DNA of 64,000 bases from contig JBCBSQ010000005.1 of NCBI GenBank assembly GCA_039819085.1, forward strand, positions 62,001-126,000, in the 5' to 3' direction. This document shows positions 1 through 9,839 of this stretch, in pieces. The DNA comes from MED-G105 sp039819085 (lineage in GTDB: Bacteria; Pseudomonadota; Alphaproteobacteria; Caulobacterales; Parvularculaceae). A model generated the notes under the pieces. That model ran no database searches, was not told where the DNA came from, and saw only the letters and a list, made by a program, of their open reading frames with translations. The translations under genes were made by a program, and so were the position numbers. Each line of letters starts with the position of its first letter. Position 1 is the first letter of the stretch.

Positions 1-3000
1 ATGTCGGCGCCGGTCGCCGCGCGCGCCGCAAGACTGGCGTCGACCGAGTTCGTCGCCTCGCTGAAGTCAGCGGTGTCCGTTCCGGCGCCGCCAACGAGCG
101 TGTCATCGCCGCCAAGACCGGCGAGGAAATCATCGCCGCCGGCGCCGTCAATTCGATTTGCGCCGCCATCGCCGATGAGCGTATCGCCCGCCGCAACATC
201 GGAGCCGATGAGGTTTTCAATGCTGGTGAACACATCGCCTTCGGCGTGGCCGCCGGAGGTTGCGTCATTCGACAGGTTGACCGAAACCGCCTCGCCCGAC
301 CCTTGATAGCTCGCCGTATCAAGACCATCGCCGCCATCGAGATTGTCAGCGCCGTCGCCGCCAACAAGAGTGTCAACGCCATCACCGCCGAGAAGCGCAT
401 CCGCCCCGCCCTGGCCGACGAGGGAATCGTCGCCGCCGGCACCTTCCAGGCGATTGACGCCGCTGTCGCCCGTCAGCGTGTCGTTGCCGGTGTAGCCGAT
501 GACGTTTTCAATCTCGATCAGCGTGTCGCCGCTGGCGTCGCCGCCGGCGCCAACGCCGTTTTCAAGGTTCACGTCGACGCCGGCGTTCGATCCTGTGTAA
601 TCGGCCGTATCGACGCCATCGCCGCCGCGCAGGGTGTCGCCAAGGGCGCCCCCGGTCAGGATGTCATCGCCAAGGCCGCCATCCAGAGAGTTTTCCGCGC
701 CATCGCCGCGCAGCGTGTCGGCGAAGTCGGAGCCCACCAGGCCTTCAATATCCGTAAGCGTGTCACCCTCGGCATGACCGCCAAGCGCGCTCGCGCCGCC
801 GAGATCGACGTTCACGGCGACGTCGGACTGACTGTAGTCGGCGATATCGAAGTCGCCGCCGCCATCCAGCACGTCGGCGCCGGCCCGGCCGGCGAGAACG
901 TCGTCCCCTGCGCCGCCTTCCAGCGTCTCAGATCCGCCTGCGCCCGAAAGCGTATCGTCGCGATCCGTTCCGACAACGCGTTCGATCGAGGTCAGAGTAT
1001 CGCCAGTCGCCTCACCGCCGGACCCAAGTCCGGTTTCAAGATCGATATTGACGGCAAGCGTAGATTGTCCGTAGTCGGCGGTATCGTCGCCCTCGCCGCC
1101 GTCAAGAAGGTCGCCGTCATCGCCGCCGTCAAGAACGTCATCGCCCTCACCACCGATAAGAGCGTCCGAGCCCTCACCGCCAGAGAGCGCATCCGCGCCG
1201 CCGCGGCCTTCGAGCCGGTTAGCGCCGTCATCGCCGGTCAGGTCGTCGGCGTCGCCGGCGCCGAAGACGTTTTCGATGCTGGTCAGGATATCGCCTTCGG
1301 CGTCGCCGCCGGAAGCCGCGCCCATCTCAAGATTGACGTTGATTGCGCCGGCAGTCGAGCCTGAATAGTCCGCGGTGTCTGACCCTGCGCCGCCGTCAAG
1401 CGTATCCGCTGAGGCGCCGCCGATCAGGAAGTCGGCGCCGCCGGCGCCTTCCAGCCTGTTCGCGGTGGCGTCGCCGGTCAGGGTGTCTCCCTGATCCGAA
1501 CCAAGAATATTTTCGAACCCTTCGATGACGTCGCCGTCCGCGTCGCCGCCGGACGCGGTCTGCGCGTCAAGATTGACGTCGACGCCTAGCATCGAGCCAG
1601 CATAGGATACGGTGTCTGACCCGTCACCACCGATAAGGCTGTCCGCGCCTTCGCCGCCGCGAAGGGTGTCGTTTGCATCGCCGCCATCCAGCGTATCGTC
1701 GCCGCCGCGCCCGTCGAGACTGTCCGCGCCGCCAAACCCTCGCAAGATGTTTGCGGCGCCGTCGCCGCTCAATGTGTCGTTCTGGTTGGTGCCGTCCACA
1801 TTCTCGATACGGAGCAATGTGTCGCCTTCAGCGTCGCCGCCATCGGCGCTGCTAGCGTTCAGGTCAACATTCACGGATTGCGAGGAGCCGGCGTAGGAAA
1901 CCGTGTCGGATCCGTCGCCGCCGTCAAGCGTATCCGCCTGTCCGCCCCCGATGAGAAGGTCGTCCTCCGCGCCGCCGAGCAAGGTGTCGGTTCCTTCACC
2001 GCCGAGGAGCGTATCGGCGCCGCCTCGGCCTTCAAGACGGTTGGCGTCGAGATCGCCGACGAGAGAGTCTCCCGCCGAACCGCCGAAGAGGTTCTCAATG
2101 TCAATCAGGACATCACCGGCGGCGGCGGCGGCGAACAGATCCGTCTCCAGATTGATATCGACCTGCGTCGTCTCCGCCGAATAGTCGGCCGTGTCCGATC
2201 CGAGACCGCCATCAAGCGTGTCGTCGCCGCCGCCGCCCGCCAGGAGATCATCGCCGCCGCCGCCCTGAAGCGAATTGTCGAGCGCGTCGCCCGTCAGCGT
2301 ATCGTCGCCGCCCGAGCCTTCGACATTCTCAAAGTTGCTGAGCTGATCGTTTTCGGCATCGCCGCCGCCGACGACGCCGGTCCCGAGATTGACGGACACC
2401 GCTCCCGTCGACGCCGCATAAGAGACAGTATCAATGCCGTCGCCGCCATCCAGCGTATCCGCGCCGACGCCGCCTTCGATCCGGTCATCGCCGAACCCGC
2501 CGCTTAGAACGTTCGCGCCATTGTCGCCAATGAGCGTGTCGCCAAGCGCCGATCCGGTGACGTTCTCAATATCGATGAAGACGTCGCCTGCGGCGTCCCC
2601 GCCGGTCGCGGACGCTGTGCGCAGTGAGACCGATACAGGCCCGGCGGCGCCCGTATAGTCCACAAGGTCGACGCCGACGCCGCCGTCAAGCGTATCGCTT
2701 CCCGCGCCGCCGATGAGCGTGTCATTGCCGAGTTCGCCTGCAAGCGAATCGTCGCCGCCGGCGCCTGCGAGAATATCAGCGCCAATCCCGCCTTCTATGA
2801 CGTTCGCGTCGTCGTTGCCGGTCAGCGTGTCGTTGAAGTCCGAACCGATCAACCCCTCAATATTGATCAGTGTATCGCCAAGAGCCGATCCGCCGCTGAA
2901 GACATTGTTCAGGAGGTCAATCTGTACGGCGTCAGCGCTTCCCGCATAGCTCGCCTGGTCGAAATCATCGCCGCCGTCGAGGCTGTCAGCGCCGAGACCG

Positions 3001-6000
3001 CCCTCAAGAATGTCCTGACCTTCGCCGCCTTCAAGCGTGTCGTCACCGCCAAGGCCGAACAGGCGATCGGCCCCAAGGCCGCCCTGAAGCAGGTTCGCGT
3101 CGCCGCCGCCTGAGATCGTATCGCCGCCGGCCGAGCCGATGACGTTCTCAATGCCGCTAAAGCTGTCGAACTGAGCATCGCCGCCAGTGCCGACGCCGGC
3201 GTCAAGGTCGACGTTCACTGATCCTCCGGATACCGAGTAATCAGCCGTGTCAACGCCAGCGCCGCCGATAAGCTCGTCCGCGCCGCCCAAGCCAATCAGC
3301 GTGTCATCGTCGCCCCCGCCGATGAGCCGGTTCGAGCCGTCACTGCCGGTGAGCGTGTCACTGTGGTCGGAGCCGCGGAGCGCCTCGATGCTGTCATAGG
3401 TGTCGCCTTCAGCCGAGCCGAACTGACCGACGTTCGCGTCCAGATCAACGTTCACGCCAACGCCGCTGTCGGCGTAGCTCGCTTCATCCGCGCCGGCGCC
3501 GCCTTCGAGCTGGTCGGCGTCCGCGCCGCCAATGAGCGTATCGTCCCCGCCGCCGCCGCGCAGGGTGTCTTCGCCGCCAAGACCGCGCAGGATGTCCGCG
3601 GCGCCGAGGCCTGACAGGACGTTCGCGGAGGAAGAGCCCTCGAGCGTGTCTTCCTGGCCGGAGCCTTCAGCGTTCTCAAAGCCGCTGATCACGTCGCCGT
3701 CGGCGTCGCCGCCTGTGGCCGTGTTTGCTTCAAGGCTGATCGACACCGCGTCCGCCGAACCGCGATAGCTTACGGTGTCGTCGCCGACGCCGCCGTCCAG
3801 CGTGTCGCCGCCCGCAGCGCCTTCGATTGTGTCGTCGCCGTCGCCGCCGATGAGCTCGTTCGCGCCGACATTCCCGATAAGCGCATCGTCGCCGACCGAC
3901 CCGATAACATTCTCAATACTGATGAGTTCATCGCCTTGCGCGTCGCCGCCGGTCCCGACGCCAAGCTGCAGGTCGACGTCCACCGCCTCTGCGGACGCGG
4001 CGTAGTCGGCCGTGTCGAAACCAACGCCGCCATCCATGACGTCCGCGCCTTCGCTGCCGAGAAGCGTGTCCGCATCGCCGCCGCCTTGGAGCGTATCCGC
4101 GCCCACGCCGCCATCGAGCGTGTCCTCGCCCTGGCCGCCAGACAGGACGTTCGCTCCCGTGGAGCCGACGAGAACGTCATCGAACGCGGAGCCCGTGGCG
4201 TTTTCGATGTCAAAGAACTCATCGCCGTCGGCGTGACCGCCGGTGGCGACATTCAGCGTCAGGTCGACATCCACCGCCGCGGTCGAGGTTGAATAATCGA
4301 CTGTGTCGAGGCCGGCGTCGCCAAACATGGAATCAGCGCCCTCGCCGCCGATGAGGACATCGTCGCCAAAGCCGCCGACGAGCGTGTCATCGCCGGTCTC
4401 GCCGCCAAGGGTGTCATCGCCGAGCCCGCCGACGAGGCTGTTCGCGCCGAGCCCGCCGGTGATAACGTCCGACAGGTTTGAGCCGATGACGTTTTCAATC
4501 TCGAGGAAGGTGTCAAATTGCGCGTCGCCGCCCGCGCCGACGCCCGCCAGCAGGTTCACAGACACGTCAGACGCTGAAGCGGAGTAGTCGACGAGGTCGA
4601 CGCCGGCGCCGCCGACGAGCGCGTCTCCACCGCCAAGACCGATCAACGTGTCGTCGCCGGCGCCGCCGACGAGACGGTTGACGTCGGAGTTGCCGGTCAA
4701 TGCGTCGGCCTCGGATGACCCTTCAACATTTTCTATGCTGATGAAAACATCGCCTTCGGCCGTGCCGTTGAGGCCAATTCCCGTCGTCAGGTTGACGTCA
4801 ACGCCGACGCTGCTGTCCACATAGCTCGCGGTGTCTGAACCACTCGACCCGTCGAGGGTGTCTTCGCCGACGCCGCCGGTCAGAGTGTCGTCGCCAATTC
4901 CGCCGTCCAGTTCGTCGTCGCCATCCCGACCGATCAGTACGTCGCCCGACGCGCCGCCTAACAGGATGTTCGCTTCATTGTCGCCGGAAATTGTGTCGTC
5001 GAAGTCCGACCCGATGACGTTCTCAATACCGGAAATCGTGTCGTCGTCCGCGTGACCGCCGGTCGCCGTGCCGCTCAAGAGGTCAACTTCGACGGCGTCG
5101 TTGGAAGATTCGTAGCTCGCCGCGTCATCGCCAGCGCCGCCGATCAATTCATCGCCGGCCGCGCCGCCCTCGAGCACATCGTCTCCGGCCCCGCCCGTCA
5201 GCGTGTTTTGCGCCGCGTTGCCTGTGAGGGTGTCATCAAATCCGGACCCGGAGAGATTTTCGATGGAGATCAACTGATCGCCGTCGGCGTCGCCGCCAAG
5301 GCCCACGCCGCTGCCAAGATTGACGTTGACGCCCTGATCGGAGCGACCGTAATCGGCCGTATCTGAACCAATTCCGCCATCGAGCGTGTCCGGTCCGACG
5401 CCGCCGTCGAGGAAATCGTCGCCTTCGAGGCCCGTCAGCCGGTTCGCAATCTCGTCCCCGATCAGCGTATCGCCGAACGTCGACCCGATAACGCCCTCGA
5501 TATCCGCGAAGACGTCGCCATCCGCCGCGCCGCCGCTTGCGGTGTTGGCCTGCAGGTCGACGCGCACCGCTTCGGCGGAACCGGAATAGGTGATGACGTC
5601 GTCGCCGGCGCCGCCTTCCAGAACGTCGGCACCTTCGCCGCCGCGCAACGTGTCCGAGCCGCCGCCGCCGAGGAGCGTGTCGTCGCCCTCAAGGCCGTAG
5701 ATTGAATCGTCTCCACTCGCGCCCGAAAGCTCATTTGCAACGTTGTCGCCGATGAGGGTGTCGGCGTTGTTGGAGCCGATGAGGTTCTCAATCGAAATCA
5801 GCTGATCACCGGCCGCGTCGCCGCCAGACGCCGTCCCGGCGCCGAGATTTACGTCAACGCCAAGCACCGATGCCTGGTAGCTCGCCGTATCGACGCCGGC
5901 GCCGCCGTCAATGACATCGCCGCCCTCGCCGCCGTCCAGCGTATCGTCGCCTGCTCCGCCGCTTAACTGGTCTACCGAGAACCCGCCGCGGATGTCGTCA

Positions 6001-9000
6001 TCGCCGCCGAAACCGAACAGGTCGTTTGCGCCAAACCCGCCAATGATCACATCGTTAAACGCGGTGCCCAGAACATTTTCGATGTTTGACAGGACGTCGC
6101 CCGCCGCATCGCCGCCAAGTCCCGTGCCCGACACGAGGTCGATTGTGACGCCCGCGTCCGATGCGGTGTAGTCGACGATGTCCTGTCCGAGACCACCATC
6201 GATAATGTCCGCGCCGCCGAGTCCGGCGAGGCTGTCATTCCCAGCGCCGCCAATGATCTCATTGGTGCCGGCGGCGCCGATCAGCGTATCATCCGACGCG
6301 GTGCCAATGACATTCTCAATACTGATAATTGTGTCGCCGTCGGCTTCTCCGCCTGAAGCGGACTGGGTCGTCAGATTGACGTTCACACCGACCGCGGAGT
6401 CGCCATAGTCGACGGTATCGACGCCGGAGCCGCCATCAATGAAGTCAGCGCCGCCGCCCCCGCTGATGTTGTCGTCGCCGCTCGAACCGAAGAGCGTATC
6501 GACGCCATCATCGCCGAGGAGCGTATCGGCGCCCGACGCGCCAACGAGGAAATTGTCAAACGCATCGCCGATCAGGGCGTCGTTAAAGATCGAGCCGGTG
6601 ACCCCTTCAATATCGACGATCACATCGCCCGACGCGTCGCCGCCGGAGCCGGCCCCCGCCGCGAGATTGATGATGACTGCGCCTGTCGAGCCGCTGTAAT
6701 TGGCGATGTCGAACCCATCGCCGCCGAGGATGACGTCCGCGCCGCCTTCGCCGGCGAGGGTGTCGTCGCCGTCTCGGCCTTCAAGACGGTTCGCCGACGC
6801 GTCGCCGACGAGCGAATCACTAAGGTCCGTCCCAATGACATTCTCAATGCCGGAGAACACGTCGCCGGTTGCGTCCCCGCCGACGCCGAAGGACAGGAGC
6901 AGATTGACTTCGACCGCCCCGTCGCTGGTGCTGAAGTCGATGGTGTCGACGCCCAGTCCCCCCTCGATGGTGTCGGCGCCCGCGCCGCCCAACAGGAAGT
7001 CATCGCCGCCCGAACCGAGCAGGGCGTTGTCGCCGTCATCGCCGAGCAGCGTATCAGCGAAGTCCGAGCCGCCAACACTTTCGATGCTGGTGAGCGTATC
7101 CCCGTCGGCGTCGCCGCCGGAGGCGGACTGAGTGGAAAGATCGACCCGCACCGCCGCGCTGGAGCCTGAATAGTCCGTACGGTCATTGCCGTCGCCGCCG
7201 GCGATCAGATCCGGCCCGGCCCCGCCGATAAGTACATCATCGCCATCGCCGCCGCGGAGTTCATTGGAGCCTGTATCGCCTACAAGCGTATCGGAGAACA
7301 ACGTACCCGTTAGATTTTCAATATCGATCAGGATGTCTTCGTCGTCGGCGCCAGACTGCGCCGTTTGCGCGACGAGGTCCGCCCTGACGCCGGTCACCAG
7401 ATCGTCAAACGCCGCTGTGTCTTCGCCCGCGCCGCCATCGAGTATGTCCGCTCCGCGACCGCCCCGAAGGAAATCATCGCCAGAGTCGCCGACGAGCGCG
7501 TCATCGCCTTCCGCGCCCGCAAGCGTATCCGCGCCTGCGCCGCCCTGCAGGGAATTGTCCGCCGCGTCGCCAACGATGCGGTCATCGAACGCAGACCCGA
7601 TGACGGCCTCAAAGCCGCTAACGACGTCACCGGCCGCATCGCCGCCAACGCCCGCCGCGCCATCGATCTCGATACTGATCTCTTCACCTGAGTCGCCGTA
7701 GTCGAGCGTATCGGCGCCAAGGCCGCCGATGAGCGTGTCGGCGCCAGCGTCGCCAACGACGCTGTCATCACCGTCAGCGCCGTCAATGCGATTTGCGTCA
7801 TCGCCGCCCGCCAGGGTGTCGTCGAAACCCGAACCGATCAGATTCTCGATACCGGACAATTGATCGCCGGTCGCGTCACCGCCGCCCGCGACGCCGGCGC
7901 CGAGATTGACCTGCACGCCAGTGTCGGACCCCTCGTAAGAGGCGGTGTCCGAGCCTTCCCGGCCATCAATGTCGTCCGCCCCGTCGCCGCCAATAAAGAG
8001 ATTATCGCCCGCATCGCCGGCGAGCGTATCGTCGAAATCCGTCCCCTCAACACCCTCGAATCCAGAAATCGCATCGCCGTCAGCGTACCCGCCGCCGACT
8101 TCGCCGCTGGCGAGGTCGACAAGCACAGGCCTTCCGGAAATTCGATAGGACAGCAAATCGTCGCCGGCGCCGCCGACGAGGGTGTCGGCGCCAATGCCGG
8201 CGAACACTGTGTCGTCCCCAGCGCCAGCATTAATCTCCGTACCCGGCGGATTAACTGGAAGGACGACGATCTGATCGCCCGTCAGTGAATCGACGAGGAC
8301 CATATCCTCGTCCGAATTCACCAGCTTCTGCACGATCTGCGTGCTCGCCGTCGTGATCGCCGGATTGCCCGCAGCGTCGACAACATCGTATTGGATCGTC
8401 AACGTGTTCGTCGCGAAAATGCCGTTCTCGTCCGGTTCGCCCGTCGGATCGGCGACCTGATACCGGATCTGAGCGTTCAGAACAAAAGGGTTTTCAGGAT
8501 CCGCGAAGAACTGAAACGTTCCATTCGACGATTGATCCGCATTAAGAACAGTCCAACCTTCCGGAAGACCTGAAATTGTGGCGGCCGTCGGCGTATAGCC
8601 CTCGAATGGTATCTCAACGGTCACCTCGAACACGCGCGCCGTCGTATCCGTTGGCGCGATCACTTCGCTGTCCGCGAAGATCATGTCGTCGGCGCCCGTG
8701 CCGCTCAGCACTTCCGTCGCCGACTGGGCGGCGAAGCTTTCGTCAACGTCCGCCGGTTCCGTCGCGGTCGCGCCTTCGATCAAAAGGCCGCCGGACTCCG
8801 CCGGGCTTTCCGTCTCGCCCGTAATGCCGAAAAGGCGCACGGAGATATCGGATACGCCAAGGTCGAACAAGGAAGAGTTTTCTTCGACATTCGTCGCCGC
8901 CGCCGCCTGCTGCTCATCGGCGCGGCGCGTCTGCGTCGCTTCCGCGAGGTTCTCGTCAACTTTCGCGCGCGTCACGACCGCCTCGGAATCGCCGACGAAC

Positions 9001-9503
9001 TGGTCGATGTTGTTCAGGTCGGCGGACGCCGGCTGCTCGATGATGATCTCAACCGGGACTTCGACGATCTCGACCTGCGGACGCTCGTTCGCCGTGTCGC
9101 TGTTGCCGGCGGTCTCCTGTTGCGAAGTGACGTCAATCTCAATGATGTCCGTCGCGCGGACATCGCCGACGGACGCCAGTAGCTCCTGGCCCGTCACCGT
9201 CCGTGAATTGAAGTCAATCGAGACGTCGGACCGAATGACGAGATCAAGGCCAGCTTCGATGAGCACGATTTTGGCGCCGTCATCGAACCGGATCACGAGG
9301 TCGACGTCGACAAGGTCAACCTCAACCTCCTCCAGGTCGAACATAAAGACGAGGTCTTTGCCTTCGACCTTATAGGCCTGCTGCTCGCCAGAGTTCGGTT
9401 TTTCGATGACGAGCCGGTCGCCGGTCTGGGCGCCGGCGGCTACGGGCGCGCGCCCGCTCGCGAGCGTGGAAGCCGTAGTCGTGTTCTGATTGGTCTCGCT
9501 CAT
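1..9503 (-). CDS. Giant RTX-type calcium-binding secreted protein (3' end outside window)
   Basis: One frame stays open on the minus strand from the ATG at 9503 to the window edge, giving at least 3167 residues. Residues 1 to about 420 are non-repetitive. They start MSETNQNTTTAST, include an acidic VEVDLVDVDLVIRFDDGAK stretch near residue 60, and end in an Ig-like section around 270-420. RTX nonapeptides (GGxGxDxLxG, for example GGAGDDLL) begin near residue 425. The rest is built from repeats of about 79 or 97 residues. Each has a V-N-L strand, GGDAxGD, an IENVxGSxFDDTLxGD block and several nonapeptides. In this family calcium binding folds the nonapeptides into beta-rolls outside the cell after type I secretion, and the secretion signal is C-terminal, so it is not visible here. 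The TolC, HlyD and ABC genes just upstream are its likely exporter. Role as adhesin or surface-layer protein is inference. Confidence 0.9.
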   Translation of the reverse strand, partial: MSETNQNTTTASTLASGRAPVAAGAQTGDRLVIEKPNSGEQQAYKVEGKDLVFMFDLEEVEVDLVDVDLVIRFDDGAKIVLIEAGLDLVIRSDVSIDFNSRTVTGQELLASVGDVRATDIIEIDVTSQQETAGNSDTANERPQVEIVEVPVEIIIEQPASADLNNIDQFVGDSEAVVTRAKVDENLAEATQTRRADEQQAAAATNVEENSSLFDLGVSDISVRLFGITGETESPAESGGLLIEGATATEPADVDESFAAQSATEVLSGTGADDMIFADSEVIAPTDTTARVFEVTVEIPFEGYTPTAATISGLPEGWTVLNADQSSNGTFQFFADPENPFVLNAQIRYQVADPTGEPDENGIFATNTLTIQYDVVDAAGNPAITTASTQIVQKLVNSDEDMVLVDSLTGDQIVVLPVNPPGTEINAGAGDDTVFAGIGADTLVGGAGDDLLSYRISGRPVLVDLASGEVGGGYADGDAISGFEGVEGTDFDDTLAGDAGDNLFIGGDGADDIDGREGSDTASYEGSDTGVQVNLGAGVAGGGDATGDQLSGIENLIGSGFDDTLAGGDDANRIDGADGDDSVVGDAGADTLIGGLGADTLDYGDSGEEISIEIDGAAGVGGDAAGDVVSGFEAVIGSAFDDRIVGDAADNSLQGGAGADTLAGAEGDDALVGDSGDDFLRGGRGADILDGGAGEDTAAFDDLVTGVRADLVAQTAQSGADDEDILIDIENLTGTLFSDTLVGDTGSNELRGGDGDDVLIGGAGPDLIAGGDGNDRTDYSGSSAAVRVDLSTQSASGGDADGDTLTSIESVGGSDFADTLLGDDGDNALLGSGGDDFLLGGAGADTIEGGLGVDTIDFSTSDGAVEVNLLLSFGVGGDATGDVFSGIENVIGTDLSDSLVGDASANRLEGRDGDDTLAGEGGADVILGGDGFDIANYSGSTGAVIINLAAGAGSGGDASGDVIVDIEGVTGSIFNDALIGDAFDNFLVGASGADTLLGDDGVDTLFGSSGDDNISGGGGADFIDGGSGVDTVDYGDSAVGVNVNLTTQSASGGEADGDTIISIENVIGTASDDTLIGAAGTNEIIGGAGNDSLAGLGGADIIDGGLGQDIVDYTASDAGVTIDLVSGTGLGGDAAGDVLSNIENVLGTAFNDVIIGGFGANDLFGFGGDDDIRGGFSVDQLSGGAGDDTLDGGEGGDVIDGGAGVDTASYQASVLGVDVNLGAGTASGGDAAGDQLISIENLIGSNNADTLIGDNVANELSGASGDDSIYGLEGDDTLLGGGGSDTLRGGEGADVLEGGAGDDVITYSGSAEAVRVDLQANTASGGAADGDVFADIEGVIGSTFGDTLIGDEIANRLTGLEGDDFLDGGVGPDTLDGGIGSDTADYGRSDQGVNVNLGSGVGLGGDADGDQLISIENLSGSGFDDTLTGNAAQNTLTGGAGDDVLEGGAAGDELIGGAGDDAASYESSNDAVEVDLLSGTATGGHADDDTISGIENVIGSDFDDTISGDNEANILLGGASGDVLIGRDGDDELDGGIGDDTLTGGVGEDTLDGSSGSDTASYVDSSVGVDVNLTTGIGLNGTAEGDVFISIENVEGSSEADALTGNSDVNRLVGGAGDDTLIGLGGGDALVGGAGVDLVDYSASASDVSVNLLAGVGAGGDAQFDTFLEIENVIGSNLSDVITGGLGANSLVGGLGDDTLGGETGDDTLVGGFGDDVLIGGEGADSMFGDAGLDTVDYSTSTAAVDVDLTLNVATGGHADGDEFFDIENATGSAFDDVLVGSTGANVLSGGQGEDTLDGGVGADTLQGGGDADTLLGSEGADVMDGGVGFDTADYAASAEAVDVDLQLGVGTGGDAQGDELISIENVIGSVGDDALIGNVGANELIGGDGDDTIEGAAGGDTLDGGVGDDTVSYRGSADAVSISLEANTATGGDADGDVISGFENAEGSGQEDTLEGSSSANVLSGLGAADILRGLGGEDTLRGGGGDDTLIGGADADQLEGGAGADEASYADSGVGVNVDLDANVGQFGSAEGDTYDSIEALRGSDHSDTLTGSDGSNRLIGGGDDDTLIGLGGADELIGGAGVDTADYSVSGGSVNVDLDAGVGTGGDAQFDSFSGIENVIGSAGGDTISGGGDANLLQGGLGADRLFGLGGDDTLEGGEGQDILEGGLGADSLDGGDDFDQASYAGSADAVQIDLLNNVFSGGSALGDTLINIEGLIGSDFNDTLTGNDDANVIEGGIGADILAGAGGDDSLAGELGNDTLIGGAGSDTLDGGVGVDLVDYTGAAGPVSVSLRTASATGGDAAGDVFIDIENVTGSALGDTLIGDNGANVLSGGFGDDRIEGGVGADTLDGGDGIDTVSYAASTGAVSVNLGTGVVGGGDAENDQLSNFENVEGSGGDDTLTGDALDNSLQGGGGDDLLAGGGGDDTLDGGLGSDTADYSAETTQVDINLETDLFAAAAAGDVLIDIENLFGGSAGDSLVGDLDANRLEGRGGADTLLGGEGTDTLLGGAEDDLLIGGGQADTLDGGDGSDTVSYAGSSQSVNVDLNASSADGGDAEGDTLLRIENVDGTNQNDTLSGDGAANILRGFGGADSLDGRGGDDTLDGGDANDTLRGGEGADSLIGGDGSDTVSYAGSMLGVDVNLDAQTASGGDADGDVIEGFENILGSDQGDTLTGDATANRLEGAGGADFLIGGASADTLDGGAGSDTADYSGSTAGAINVNLEMGAASGGDAEGDILTSIENVFGAGDADDLTGDDGANRLEGRGGADALSGGEGSDALIGGEGDDVLDGGDDGDLLDGGEGDDTADYGQSTLAVNIDLETGLGSGGEATGDTLTSIERVVGTDRDDTLSGAGGSETLEGGAGDDVLAGRAGADVLDGGGDFDIADYSQSDVAVNVDLGGASALGGHAEGDTLTDIEGLVGSDFADTLRGDGAENSLDGGLGDDILTGGALGDTLRGGDGVDTADYTGSNAGVDVNLENGVGAGGDASGDTLIEIENVIGYTGNDTLTGDSGVNRLEGAGGDDSLVGQGGADALLGGDGVDTLVGGDGADNLDGGDGLDTASYQGSGEAVSVNLSNDATSGGHAEGDVFTSIENLIGSDVAAGDTLIGDGGANRIDGAGGDDFLAGLGGDDTLVGGAGTDTADFSEATNSVDASLAARAATGAD
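214..8060 (-). repeat. Tandem 237/291-bp RTX coding repeats, 31 anchors
   Basis: I placed an anchor at the codons for the I-E-N (or G/F-E) core of each repeat and measured all 30 intervals between the 31 anchors. Fourteen are exactly 291 bases and thirteen exactly 237; the others are 240, 234 and, nearest the N-terminus, 210. The two classes differ by 54 bases, which is 18 residues or two RTX nonapeptides, and 210 is one nonapeptide shorter than 237. Individual repeats are clearly diverged in sequence, so the lengths are conserved better than the bases. Confidence 0.88.
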
Positions 9504-9839
9504 CGCACAGTTACTCTCTACACAACGCGCCGTCGCTTACGGGCGTGATCACGCGCCAAGCAGTCGCGTCGAGAACGGCCCGTCCGATGGACGCGCCGCT
9601 CCCCATCGCAGATTTACCGGGACGTCGTGAACAAGGGGTTTTAGCTCATGGTTAGCGAACGATTAGCGGAGCAGTTAAAACTGCGGCTGGCGTCCTGCGC
9701 GCTTAGATGCATTGGCGAGGCGCTGCGCCGTCTATCGACATCAACAAATCGTTTACTGAGCATCATTCCGCCTGCCGGCCTCGCAACATGACTAAAAGTT
9801 AGAGGCGGATCGCCTTGCGCAAAGTCGCTGATCCCGCGC
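9504..9839. promoter_or_regulatory. Gap between the TolC-like gene and the RTX gene; probable RTX promoter region
   Basis: This stretch of 336 bases lies upstream of the RTX start and downstream of the TolC-like stop. No convincing gene is present. A perfect 14-base palindrome, GCAGTTAAAACTGC, lies at 9671-9684, about 170 bases upstream of the RTX start. It has no adjacent T-run, so it looks more like an operator than a terminator. The RTX ribosome site is weak (GAGAG about 10 bases before the ATG). Confidence 0.4.

Noticed and set aside
1..8300. Many plus-strand frames of 60-370 codons rich in Ser/Pro/Arg or Val/Ala/Ile
   Set aside because: They are antisense shadows of the RTX repeats. The repeat GGC/GAC/CTC codons read as S-S-P-S or A-V-A-A on the other strand; they have no ribosome sites and no families.
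1..8300. Repeats that could suggest a CRISPR or satellite array
   Set aside because: Unit lengths of 237/291 bases, all multiples of three with intact frame and calcium-binding motifs, mark a protein repeat.
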